From NCBI GenBank assembly GCA_036784855.1, contig JAZDSV010000053.1, positions 1 to 64,000 on the forward strand: a DNA stretch of 64,000 nucleotides. The letters are read 5' to 3'. The translations under genes were made by a program, and so were the position numbers. Source of the DNA: Aphelidium insulamus (Eukaryota; Aphelidiomycota; Aphelidea; Aphelidiaceae). Positions 32,222-43,500 of this stretch are shown one piece after another (the first letter of the stretch is position 1; every line of letters begins with the position of its first letter). The notes beneath the pieces are model-generated. The model searched no databases. It was not told where the DNA came from and saw only the letters and a list, made by a program, of their open reading frames with translations.

Positions 32222-34822
32222 CGGCGCCAGCGGGCGCCCCCGAGTAACCTTGACATCGAAGTGGCGGCTCCCGCGCTCCAGGTGCGCCAACTACGAGACT
32301 GTTAGAAAAGATGAACAAAACGCATGATACTTGCGGACGATCATTGCCCGCCACGCAGCCACCCATCGCCACTGTCTTCGCCACTTGCACGGCTCTAATC
32401 TTGATACACTGTGGGGCGGCTCCCGCGCTCCAGGTGCGCCAACTAGAAAGTGTCAGTGTTTGAATAAGAACAAAGCATGATACTTACGGACGATCATTGC
32501 GCGCCTCGCATCCGGCCTTCTCCGTCTCTTCGTGTCGCGATCGAATACGAGATCTACACAGGTTAGTGTCGCAATGCCAGCCATCGTTCATTCGTCGTCG
32601 TTCGTCGCGTGTGTAATATACATTGGGTTAGTCAGTGTCGATCAAAAACAACACGGGTAACGTACCGGCGCCAGCGGGCGCCCCCGAGTAACCTTGACAT
32701 CGAAGTGGCGGCTCCCGCGCTCCAGGTGCGCCAACTAGAAAGTGTCAGTGAGTGAATAAGAACAAAGCATGATACTTACGGTCGATCATCGCGCGCCTTG
32801 CATCCGGCCTTCTCCATCTCTTCGTGTCGCGATCGAATACGAGATCTACACAGGTTAGTGTCGCAATGCCAGCCATCGTTCATTCGTCGTCGTTCGTCGT
32901 CGTGTGTGCAATCATGCAGGTTGTCAGTGTTCGATCAAGAACAACACGGGTAACGTACCGGCGACCAGCGCGCGCCTGCAGTCAACCTTGACATCAGTGG
33001 CTGCTCCTGCGCTCCAGGTGCGCCTCTTGATATAAAGAAGGGCGGCTCCCGCGCTCCAGGTGCGCCAACTACGAGACTGTTAGTGAAGTAAAAAGAAAAA
33101 GCATGATACTTGCGGACGATCATTGCGCGCCACGCAGCCACCCATCACCACTGTCTTCGCCACTTGCACGGCTCTAATCTTGATATAAAGTGGGGCGGCT
33201 CCCGCGCTCCAGGTGCGCCAACTAGAAAGTGTCAGTAAGTGAATAAGAACAAAGCATGATACTTACGGACGATCATCGCGCGCCGTGCATCCGACCTTCT
33301 CCATCTCTTCGTGTCGCGATCGAATACGAGATCTACACAGGTTAGTGTCGCAATGCCGGCCATCGTTCATTCGTCGTCGTTCGTCGTCGTGTGTGCAATA
33401 TACATTGGGTTAGTCAGTGTCGATCAAAAACAACACGGGTAACGTACCGGCGCCAGCGGGCGCCCCCGAGTAACCTTGACATCGAAGTGGCGGCTCCCGC
33501 GCTCCAGGTGCGCCAACTAAGAGACTGTTAGTGAAGTAAAAAGAAAAAGCATGATACTTGCGGACGATCATTGCCTGCCACGCAGCCACCCATCACCACT
33601 GTCTTCGCCACTTGCACGGCTCTAATCTTGATATAAAGTAGGGCGGCTCCCGCGCTCCAGGTGCGCCAACTACGAGACTATTGGTGAAGTAAAAAGAAAA
33701 AGCATGATACTTGCGGACGATCATTGCCTGCCACGCAGCCACCCATCACCACTAGTCTTCGCCACTTGCACGGCTCTAATCTTGATATAAAGTAGGGCGG
33801 CTCCCGCGCTCCAGGTGCGCCAACTAGAAAGTGTCAGTGTTTGAATTAGAACAAAGCATGATACTTGCGGTCGATCATCGCGCGCCTTGCATCCGGCCTT
33901 CTCCGTCTCTTCTGGTCGCGATCGAATACGAGATCTACCCAAGTTAGTGTCACAATGCCGGCCATCGTTCATTCGTCGTCGTTCGTCGCGTGTGTAATGT
34001 ACATTGGGTTAGTCAGTGTCGATCAAAAACAACACGGGTAACGTACCGGCGCCAGCGTGCGCCCGCGAATAACCTTGACATCCAAGTGGCGGCTCCCGCG
34101 CTCCAGGTGCGCCAACTACGAGACTGTTAGTGGAGTAGCCACCCATCACCACTAGTCTTCGCCACTTGCACGGCTCTAATCTTGATATAAAGTGGGGCGG
34201 CTCCCGCGCTCCAGGTGCGCCAACTACGAGACTGTTAGTGAAGTAAAAAGAAAAAGCATGATACTTGCGGACGATCATTGCCTGCCACGCAGCCACCCAT
34301 CACCACTAGTCTTCGCCACTTGCACGGCTCTAATCTTGATATACTGTGGGGCGGCTCCCGCGCTCCAGGTGCGCCAACTAGAAAGTGTCAGTGAGTGAAT
34401 AAGAACAAAGCATGATACTTGCGGACGATCATCGCGCGCCTCGCATCCGGCCTTCTCCATCTCTTCTTGTCGCGATCGAATACGAGATCTACCCAAATTA
34501 GTGTCGCAATGCCGGCCATTGTTCATTCGTCGTCGTTCGTCGCGTGTGTAATATACATTGGGTTAGTCAGTGTCGATCAAAAACAACACGGGTAACGTAC
34601 CGGCGCCAGCGGGCGCCTCTTCCGCCGTTGATCGAATGCCGGTCATCGAGCCCATTATCTTGTTGCAGAGTGCCGCTCCCGCTCTCCAGGTCGAAACCAA
34701 CTGTATAGTGTGCGTTAATCAACTATAGTAAACATTTTACGCACGGAATATCATTGCTGGCCGCGCCTCCAGCCTTCTTCACTGCGTACGGATATGTGCT
34801 GTCTAGCTTCGTAGGGCCGGAA
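32222..34822 (-). repeat. Tandem array of exon-like/intron-like modules
   Basis: Minus-strand modules, low to high coordinate. Type B exons (69 nt): 32222-32290, 32666-32734, 33448-33516, 34047-34115, with a 110-nt variant at 32959-33068 and a 100-nt one at 34601-34700. Type C exons (108 nt): 32335-32442, 33114-33221, 33562-33669; 109-nt copies at 33715-33823 and 34269-34377; a deleted copy in 34116-34223. Type A exons (66 nt): 32488-32553, 32780-32845, 33267-33332, 33869-33934, 34423-34488. A 78-nt exon at 34745-34822 heads the array. B and C begin TTGGCGCACCTGGAGCGCGG. Spacers of 44-45 nt run GTAAGTATC or GCAAGTATC to CTTTCTAG/GTCTCGTAG with CACTAAC or ACTGAC branch-like sites. Spacers of 112-115 nt run GTACGTTACC to ACTAACCTGTGTAG. 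In the phase-2 frame A, B and C are all open (SRIRSR.EEMEKAG.KARDDR; WRTWSAGAA; LYIKIRAVQVAKTVVMGG). Product unknown. Confidence 0.8.
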
Positions 34823-34873
34823 CTGCAGATGAGTGGTTAGTAGTCGAAAGAATTCTGTGACAGATGCACGTAC

Positions 34874-35180
34874 CAATGTAAGGTCGGTGTGCATCACCAT
34901 GTTATGTATGTATGTATGTATATGTATGTATGTATGTATGTATGTGTGTATGTATGTATGTGTGTATGTATGTATGTGTGTATGTATGTATGTATGTGTG
35001 TATGTATGTATGTATGTATGTATGTATGTATGTATGTATGTATGTATGTATGTATGTATGTATGTATGTATGTATGTATGTATGTATGTATGTGTATGTG
35101 TGTATGTGTATGTATGTATGTATGTATGTGTATGTGTGGATGTGTATGTATATATGTGTATGTATAGTTGTGTATGAACG
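34874..35180. repeat. Long (TATG)n tetranucleotide microsatellite
   Basis: About 260 bases of TATG units with scattered GTGT variants (about 34905-35170). On the minus strand, just before it (34874-34901), a short exon-like piece beginning MVMHTDLTL ends at a GTACGT donor. The intron (34823-34873) has a TACTAAC branch site and a CTGCAG acceptor leading into the 78-nt array exon. All six frames of the microsatellite itself are open; these are compositional artefacts, not genes. Confidence 0.85.
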
Positions 35181-37205
35181 AGAGGTAGAGTGTGATCGCA
35201 CCTGTGACTGTGCAACCTGGCGAATCTATGTTGCGTCGCGGCGGGCGGTACGTCGCTGTGTGAAAGTGTGGCGCAATGTGGCGACGGTGGTGTGTGTGTG
35301 TGTGTGTGTGTGGGCGTGTGGACATGTGTATGTATAAGTGAAGCAGCGGTTATGAGTGAACGAGCGAGCGCGCAAGGAGAAGTGATGAACCGGTTTGAAG
35401 CGGCGAGGAAACAACGAGCGCTGCGCCCTCAAACACCGCCCTTTTATACCCGTCGGACCCTTGTTTGTTTCTGGGCGCTCTGACTCACATAGACCTCGGG
35501 CCATATGACTCAATATGACTCTATTGAGGGCCTTGGCCCTTGTGCCAGCTGCAGGCAGTGCGGTGGATGGGCGTGCGCTCGTCGCCGTTTTGCCCGCGCG
35601 TCTCTACCCCGCCTGGCGCCCACACACGCGTACCCATGAGCCATCAACAACAATGAAGCAAGTACATCTACACAGTACAACCAGTGAGCAGAGTGAGACA
35701 CCCTGATGTGATATGTAACCATACCACACCAGCCCACCATCACCACCACACCACCGACCACTAGGCAGCCACTGAGAGAGACACAGCACACAGAGACAGA
35801 GAGAGAGACACACACACAGGGAGACGCGCACCCACAACAAAGGAGTGTTCCCACTGCCCCAACGTGGCGTAAATGGTGTTTCACCTTTGCCCGTGAGAGT
35901 GGACGGCTGCTTGCCACACAGAGTGTCGGTGTGCAGACGTCCCGTTGTACCCACAAGATGCGGGCACTCGGCCTTCACTGGTCTCCCTGGTCCCTCTGTC
36001 TAGTTGGTTGACTGGTAATGGATTGACCACTTTCATGCATCATATAGGCATGCCTCCCTCTTATCCCGTTGGCCGGCAATATTGACTGCAATCTTATGTT
36101 TCCCTACTGAGAGCCTCATTGACGTATTCACCTTGATCTACTGCATTTCATCATGCCAGCATAGGGCATAGATAATAGCAAGGGAGAACTGTTATGGTTG
36201 AACTCAAAGTTCACTGCTGTGCTCTTCCATCTGTTCGCATAGCTGGTAGTATAGCAATCCTTTTGTCGTACTTAAGCGGTGATCACTTACGAAATAGCTT
36301 AGCATGCCTACTTTTACCACACCATTTTACGGGTATGTACGTACGTATGTATCATTTACGAGCTAGTGCGGCAGATATGCAGCATTGAGGGGCCAGCCAC
36401 ACTGCTGGCCACTAACACGCGATATGAATGGACTACTAACTAGGGGGCGAATAGTTTGCGCTTTTATGTCCGCTGAGTAGTCATCTGTGCGATGTGGTGC
36501 AGCACTGCTGACGAGACGAGACATGTTGCGTCATTATTGCGAAAGCGTCCGAGCTGAATGTAACAGTTCATTTGCAGTAGATAACAGGAAAAGTTTATGC
36601 ATGCGAAACGTATGCAACCGGAAACAGTCACTTAGAATGGAATTTGGCGGCAAAATGCCGAAGATTAACGGACTTACGGGAACCAATGCCGGTGAAAGAC
36701 GATTCGTCACTCGTAGCCCCCTCGACGGTAAAGCAGACAGCTACACTGCTTACGAGCAATGCGTCATATTGACAACGTTCTAGCTGCACATGCGCCAGGC
36801 TGTGGTTGGTTGCTGGTATAATGATAATTATGTGTGGCAATGGTATAAAATCATTGGCATATGATGGCAGTGATACGCAGAGCCATTCCGCACTACAGTG
36901 GATGTCTTTATCGACACGAGGAAGGACGGCAAGAATGGTACTTGCATTTCAGCTACTTTGTACTCTGGGCTCCGGCTACGCTTACAACGCGTAATTGCCA
37001 TTGTCAGACATTCATAATGCCGTTATGTATGCACCAGCTGAACGTGACAGTGTACAGCACAGTCAAAGAAATTCCAAGGCCGACCGGGCCGGCCAATCCC
37101 GTCGCGTCGCGCGCCAAGTGAGTGATGCAATCATGCATCAACCCTCATTGCTGATATTCATACACGTACACATACGCTTGCAGCACAGAGACATTATAAT
37201 TATAT
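35181..37205. other. Gene-poor spacer with a (GT)n run
   Basis: Contains a perfect (GT)n run at about 35290-35312 and CA/GA-rich low-complexity sequence near 35780-35825. I see only short ORFs without motifs. If the array is a transcribed minus-strand gene, its promoter and first exon would lie here. The 36.4 kb segment (GGGGGCGAATAGTTTGCGCT) loosely resembles 18.75 kb (GGGTGGCGAATCTGCTTGCG), perhaps a short dispersed motif. Confidence 0.5.
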
Positions 37206-39091
37206 ATGGGCAACAATGCTACTTCAGCGCGCGAAATCGACATCTCCGACAGGCAGCTGGCCGAACTGCCACTGGACCCGGAGCGTCAGTCATCCCTAAC
37301 GAAACTGTTTGCGCGCCGGAACCAACTGACACGTGTCCCGGCCGAGATCCAGCTCTTCACCAAGCTGACAGACATATCATTCCGCGACAACATGCTGGAC
37401 GCGGTGCCGGTGGAGCTGTGCTCGCTGCCCGGCCTGGTCAGCCTCTCACTGTCATTCAACCGCATTCGCGCGGTGCCGGTCGAGATCGGCCAGTTGAAAC
37501 AGGTGCAGATACTGTCACTGGCGGGCAACCTCATCACGGAACTTCCCGCCGAAATAGGCCAGCTAGTCTCGCTGCAGGCGCTGGACCTGCAGCGCAATCG
37601 GCTGGCAGCCCTGCCCGACGAAATCTGCCTGCTGGTCAGTCTGCGCACGTTGCTGGTGCAAAAGAACCAGCTGAACCGCTTGCCAGCCGACATTGGCCAG
37701 TGCCAGCTGATGCGCAGTCTGAACATCAGCTTCAACCACATTGACCAGCTGCCGGACTCGGTGGGCAGGCTGTCGTGCCTGACGGAGCTCCAGATGGCGT
37801 CGAACCAGGTCGCCGCACTCCCGGCGGACATGTTCACGCACCTGGCGCGTCTGACCAGCTTTGACGCGCACACCAACCGGCTGTCGAGCGTGCCGAGTGA
37901 TATCGGGCGCTGCACAGAGCTGCGCCGGCTGAACCTGGCGCTGAACCGGTTGTCGGCACTGCCGCACGAAATCGGCCGCCTCACCAAGCTGGAGTGGCTG
38001 AATGTGAATGCCAACTGTCTGCAGGCGCTGCCGGCGTCCATCGGGGGCCTGCAGATGCTCAACAAGCTGGGCGTGGTGCAGAATGCGTTGCGCACACTCC
38101 CGAACGAGGTGGCGCTGCTTCGGCGCCTGGCCAAGATGGATCTGCGCCGCAACCAGATCGCCGCACTGCCGGCCAGCATCCGGTTCATGGCCGCGTTAAC
38201 CGCGCTGCTACTGGACGGCAACCCGCTGCACACGGAACAGGGCGCACTGGAGCCGAGCCGTGCCGTCCCCGGTCAGATTGTCCGCGACTCTGCCATCAGC
38301 CTGCGGGAGATGGCGGCGCGCACTCTCTGGCAGACACGCCTCGCCGGCAGCCTGGTGCCGGCATGCAGCAACTTTAGTGGCCGCACCGCGGCACACAACA
38401 CGGACCACTGGGAGACACCGCAGTGCGTGAGGGAACTACAAGTGCCCCGCTTGCTGGAGAGGTACATGGCGCCGCCATCACTGTGCCACCAGTGTCTGCA
38501 TCCGTTCTGCCGCGAGTCCGTCACCTACATTGACCACTCGTCCATTCGGTCCATGGACCCTGCAGTCACGGTGCCGGTACTGTTCCAGTTCTGCTCCCGG
38601 CGGTGCACTGCGACATTCGAAGCTGCCAACGCTACCGTGACATCTGCCGCCATCACTACTGACAGTGCCGATGGCATTGCACAGCGCTTTGCAACAACAA
38701 CCACCACCGGCAGGCAGGCTGCGGCCGGTGTTCCCATGCAGCAGTCACCCACGGACACACTGCTGCTGGGCTACATGTGGACTGCGGCCATGATCTCGCC
38801 CACAGAAGCTGGGGCGAGTGTGAGTGGCGCGGTGCCTCGCCTACCGCCACCCGTCACCACAACTCATCATCATCATCATCTGCCCTCCTCGCACCACGGT
38901 AACACTGCTGCCGGTCTCATTAACCGCATACTGTCCAGTACGTGTTCGGTAGTACTTGTCTCATACTATGACATCTCTCACACACTGCTCCTCTCACAGA
39001 TCACACCCAGCCACATCGCGGTGTAGCGGGTGCTGCAGCTGTACAGCAAGACGGCGACGCAACGCAGCGGCAGTCACTCGAGAACTTTTAG
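37206..39091 (+). CDS. N-myristoylated leucine-rich-repeat protein with C-terminal Cys cluster
   Basis: 607 residues; exons 37206-38937 and 39000-39091, the 62-nt intron ending in CTCTCACAG. It starts MGNNATS, a good N-myristoylation signal. Residues about 15-350 are some 13-14 regular 23-residue LRRs of the SHOC2/LAP type (LP.EIGQL..L..L.L..N.L..). The C-terminal part has a compact Cys motif (CHQC....FC, then CSRRC about 55 residues later) that could bind zinc, followed by a Ser/Thr/His-rich tail (HHHHH). It is likely a membrane-tethered scaffold for signalling, by analogy with SHOC2-like proteins. I do not recognise an orthologue with this Cys module. The long antisense ORF over the repeats is a codon-pattern shadow. 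Confidence 0.85.
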
Positions 39092-39278
39092 AGCTGCTAC
39101 ATCTGCACAGATATGGATAAGGACGCCTTGCATTCAATAGTTTGATAGATCTTTGCATAGATTGACCCTTACAGTTGTCTTAATTTATACTTTCTATGTA
39201 CTCTTGCCTCTAGCAGCTATTGCTATCCATCCGGCAACTCATTCATTGAACGACAGCCCAGCAAGTTCACGCAAGTGA

Positions 39279-40037
39279 TTACATGGCACCGCCAAGTTGA
39301 CGTCGAGCAAAATCAACGCCACTGTTCTCCAGCTTGGGTGCACGGGGCGAAGTGCCAGCCATACCGCCTTTGGCCGTCGAGCCATGGACTGCAGATCCAC
39401 TTGGTGTAACATCGTCGCCAAATCCATCATATGCACGGCTGATTTGCAGAAAGTTGTAGACATCCTACACACATTATACAGAAAATCACAAGGGTATGTA
39501 CTGCTATTACCCGCACGCTGGGCAAACTCTGCCCAAATATTTCCAGCAAGAGACTGTCCTTTTGCACAGCGGCATTGTAGTCCTGCTCGTTGACACGTCC
39601 GTCACGGTCCTCATCCAGTTTCTTCATGACAATGTCGACAATATCCTTGATACCGTCCTCATCCTCATCTGCTCCCTGTTGGAGATGATAAGCAATTAGA
39701 CGATCATGTGCATCCAAAGTCAACTTACTCTGGCCAAACAGTGCTGCAACATTTGAAACATTTCCTCCTTGCTAATGTACCGATCGCCGTTCAAGTCATA
39801 CACCTTGAAGCAAACTGCAGGTTGAGATGTTAATCAGTGCACAGGCCTGTTGTATGGATAACTGCAGCAGGCAAGAACATGAAATAAGAGTAGCCAGACG
39901 TACACTTGAGCCTCTCTTCAATCTTGCCCTTGAGAAAGACCGACATTCCCTTCACAAACTCTTCAAACGTCAAATGATTGTCGGCGTCCTGGTCAAAGAC
40001 GCGAAACACTACGTGATGATGCTTATAATACTTGCAC

Positions 40038-40070
<33 letters not shown>

Positions 40071-40358
40071 CTCAACGCACCACGATCCATAATGAGGGAT
40101 TCGGTCATCTGGAAGCGGGACACGAGCATGTCACGAAAGTGCTGCCGGTCGATACGCTCCACGCCAGTCGGGCCAACAGTCGGCTCCATAGTTTGAAAGT
40201 GGCGCGACAGCACTTCTAATTCGGCGCGATCAACTACGTGGCAGGTGGTCAGACCCAGACAAAGAGGTGCCTGTGTATATATAAGGGAGAAACTTGCACG
40301 GCGACGAGGCCTCCAGCGCTTCCAGCAGCAGCTGTTGCGGCGTCTTTTTCGCGCTCAT
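39279..40358 (-). CDS. EFCAB1: EFCAB1/calaxin-like EF-hand protein
   Basis: 249-residue calcium sensor of the calaxin group, which in animals docks on outer-arm dynein of cilia. Exons on the minus strand: 40298-40358, 40081-40233, 39904-40008, 39729-39814, 39518-39675, 39279-39465. Motifs: [64 protein letters not shown], then DEGIKD-like [28 protein letters not shown]. Three EF loops of DxDxD type are visible. Intron 1 (40234-40297) has a GC donor (GCAAGT); splicing there keeps frame and aligns the N-terminus residue by residue with human EFCAB1. Intron 2 holds a (CA)n run. The C-terminal ~50 residues are a lineage-specific tail. Confidence 0.9.
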
Positions 40359-40508
40359 TGTTCACGCACTGCGCACCGACAAACATACATTAAGGCGGCT
40401 TAAATACATAAGCGTTGCATATATAATCGGCCGTTCATACACACCCTATACATACTGTACAGACACTGGCATACAGAGTCGGCAGCGTCTGCATAGACAC
40501 CACTTACA

Positions 40509-43500
40509 ATGGGCAACACCCTGTCCACTGCACCGGATGGCCATCACCTGCTCGATTTGACGGCAGAGAATGGCGTCAACTACGTGCACTACGACAAGAG
40601 GTCAGTCTAGGGATCTTGCTGCGGCCCATCACCCCGCCTCACACCCATACAACATGCAGCATGGGGAACTCGCGCTTCCTCAAGACCATCAAGTGCCGGC
40701 ACAACACAGAAGGCACGGTCGTCGTAAAGATATTCTTAAAACCGGCCGATATGCGCCCGGGTGCCGTCCGCAGTCACGTGGAATCATTGCTGGATATGCG
40801 TAGTGCACTGCAGGATGTTGCCAACACCTGTCCCTACCAGTCGGTTGTGGAGTTGGAGCGGTCTGTGTTTCTCATGCGCCAGTTCCACCATCACAATCTC
40901 TACGACCGCATAAGGTGCCCTTTCCCTGTGGTGAGTACATATCACGCACAGCTAACTGACTGTAAAAGTACACGCCCCTTTCTCAATGAGCTGGAGAAGA
41001 AGTGGATAGTATTCCAGCTGCTGCACTCCGTGGAGAACATTCATTCGCGCAAGGTGCGTATATTGTACTTACATTGCCACTTGCTGATGCGGAAAGATCT
41101 TTCACGGCGATATAAAGACGGAAAACGTGCTCCTGACCAGCTGGAACTGGGTTTATCTGTCAGACTTTGCCCCATTCAAGCCCACGCTGCTCCCAGAAGT
41201 ATGTTTATCCTCTTGGTGGTCGCCTCACTGACTTGTAAGGATGACCCGGCGGATTTTGCCTACTTTTTCGACTCGAGCTTGCGTCGGTCTTGCTATATTG
41301 CACCGGAGCGCTTCTTCAGTCAGAGTGATGCCAAATCTGTGGTGAGATGATTTCGTTGTTAAGCATCATTGTAACTTCGTAGACCTTCGATATGAATACA
41401 GCGCTGAGGGAGAGCATGGACGTATTTTCTCTTGGTTGTGTGATTGCCGAACTTTTCCTGGATGGCACGCCACTTTTCACCCTGGCACAGCTGCTACAGT
41501 ACAGAAAGGCTGCACACAATCCCGACCGTGACTTGCAACGTGTATCCTGTCCACAAATCAGAGAAATGGTTCGCCACATGATCCAGTTGGACCCTAACAA
41601 ACGTTATGGCACCTTTGATTATTTGTCGCACTGGTAGTGTTACGTATCTACCACATTTCAGTACTAATTTATCACTGCAGGCGCCAAGCGTTTCCCGGTT
41701 ATTTCTCCACGTTTCTATACCAGTACATGTCATCACTGTCGGATCCAGTGAGCCCGTCGCCAGACGGGAGAACATCGGCTGCCGATGACAAGATTATTCG
41801 AATGTTCAATGATTTTGACAAGATCGCGTACTCGCTCAACTTTCACGAGCAGACAGACCCGATGTCGCTTGGGTCTACTTTAGCAGCCGGTCCATCTGAC
41901 GTATGGACTTTGTTTTATTAATTATTCGTAGTGGCACATTGCTCACTACGAACAGTTTCTTCCTATGCAGCTGGCCATTCCAAATTATGTTCATGATTTT
42001 GAATCGCCTCTTATTATTAGAGGTAGCATTATCTTGTAATTCGCAATGCATGTCAACTGAAAAGTCGCGTCAGGCCACGATGCTACGCTGATCTTTTCCC
42101 CGCTTTCGTCATGCGTGAGAAATGTATCCGAGCCATCGGTTGTCCTCTTTGCGTTGGACATGATGCTTGCGGTGGCTACATACATGCTGGACCAGGAAAA
42201 GATTGATCGCGCGTTGCCATACTTTATCCATTTCCTAAACGACTCCAGTTCCATGATCCGATCGCGAGCCCTCCACTGTTTGACTCAACTGGTACTCATC
42301 AGCGTATCCACTCGTTTTATACGCGCTGACGTATGTGTGCAGCTGGTTCTGGTGCAGAATATCAGCAGCTCAGACTCGCGCATTTTTGTAGAATACATCA
42401 TGCCGGCTCTGACCGATTTCTCCACAGACCCTAATGTCGGTCTGCGCTCCATGTACGCGAGGTGTTTGCCGGTGCTGGCAGAGACTGCGTTGAAATTTCT
42501 GGAACTTGCACAGGTATTGGAGAACTTATGACATTAATCAGGATAATAATCCAATAGGCCAATATTGAAGACCTGTCAGCACAATCGGGAATTGAAGGCG
42601 ATGAATCTCAGCCGGTAGGACAGCACAAATTCATGCATGCTTCGGCTCATGCAGTAGATTATGCGCTACGATGAAATGGTGGCAGAGCTGCACGAGTCGT
42701 TCATGGACGGAATCATTGTTGCGTTGAGTGATTCGGCATCGATTGTGAAATGCAGCTTGCTTGCTGATGTCGCTCCGCTGTGCCTATTTCTTGGCCGCGA
42801 AAAGACCAGCGATGTGTTGCTGTCACACATGATCACGTTCCTCAATGATTCCGACTGGCGGCTGCGAATGTAGATACTGTAGATAAATGGGGTTCAACTG
42901 CTTACATCGCAATTAGGAGCTTCTTCAACAGCGTGGTCGCCGTCGGCTCATTTTCCGGTTCCAAGAATTTGGAACAGTTTCTGCTGCCTTTGCTTCTTCA
43001 AGCACTCAACGGTACGGTGGATACTTGGATAATATTGGATACTTGTTATAACAAATTCTTCCCAGATCCTGAGGACTCTGTGGTGGAAAAGGTGGTGGCT
43101 GCGTTGAGATCGTTTATTTATTTGGGCTTGTTTCAAAAGATGAAGTTGCGTGAAGCATGCATTGCCATCGTGCCATTTCTGGTATCACCAAATCAGTGGA
43201 TACGGTCTAGAGCGATCTCGCTGGTGGTCTGCGCTGCTCAGCAGCTCAATTCGATGGATCAGTTTTGCTTCATTGTACCCGTGATCAGACCCTACTTGCG
43301 CATCTCGGCTCTCTCCGCGATTGACGAGGCGAAGTTGCTGGAATTCCTGCGCGAGCCAGCAAGTAGCCTCTCCAATTGAAATGAGACTAATTAGCTGTGC
43401 TTGAATGTAGATGAGTCAGCAGGACTATAATTGCGCGGTGGACATGTTCAAGGGTGCTACAATCATCCGGGAGAACAAGTCGGTTAAATCAGCCTCAACT

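Noticed and set aside
32935..34296. ORFs reading G-A-P-G-A-R-E-P-P as a possible collagen-like protein.
   Set aside because: They read through the intron-like spacers and hit stops in the C modules; no continuous G-x-y repeat exists.
32222..34822. CRISPR array interpretation of the 32-35 kb repeats.
   Set aside because: Units are of three types with splice-like boundaries and irregular spacing, spacers are themselves repeated, and the genome is eukaryotic.
34751..35337. Long overlapping ORFs in every frame through 34.8-35.3 kb (runs of Y-V-C-M, H-I-Y-T and similar).
   Set aside because: They are translations of the (TATG)n microsatellite and contain no protein-like composition.
36194..37200. 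Several 60-100-codon ORFs before the LRR gene.
   Set aside because: No motifs, no splice continuity, and composition unlike the neighbouring genes.
37286..38233. 315-codon antisense ORF opposite the LRR gene.
   Set aside because: It mirrors the periodic codon pattern of the LRRs; the sense strand has the homology and correct splicing.
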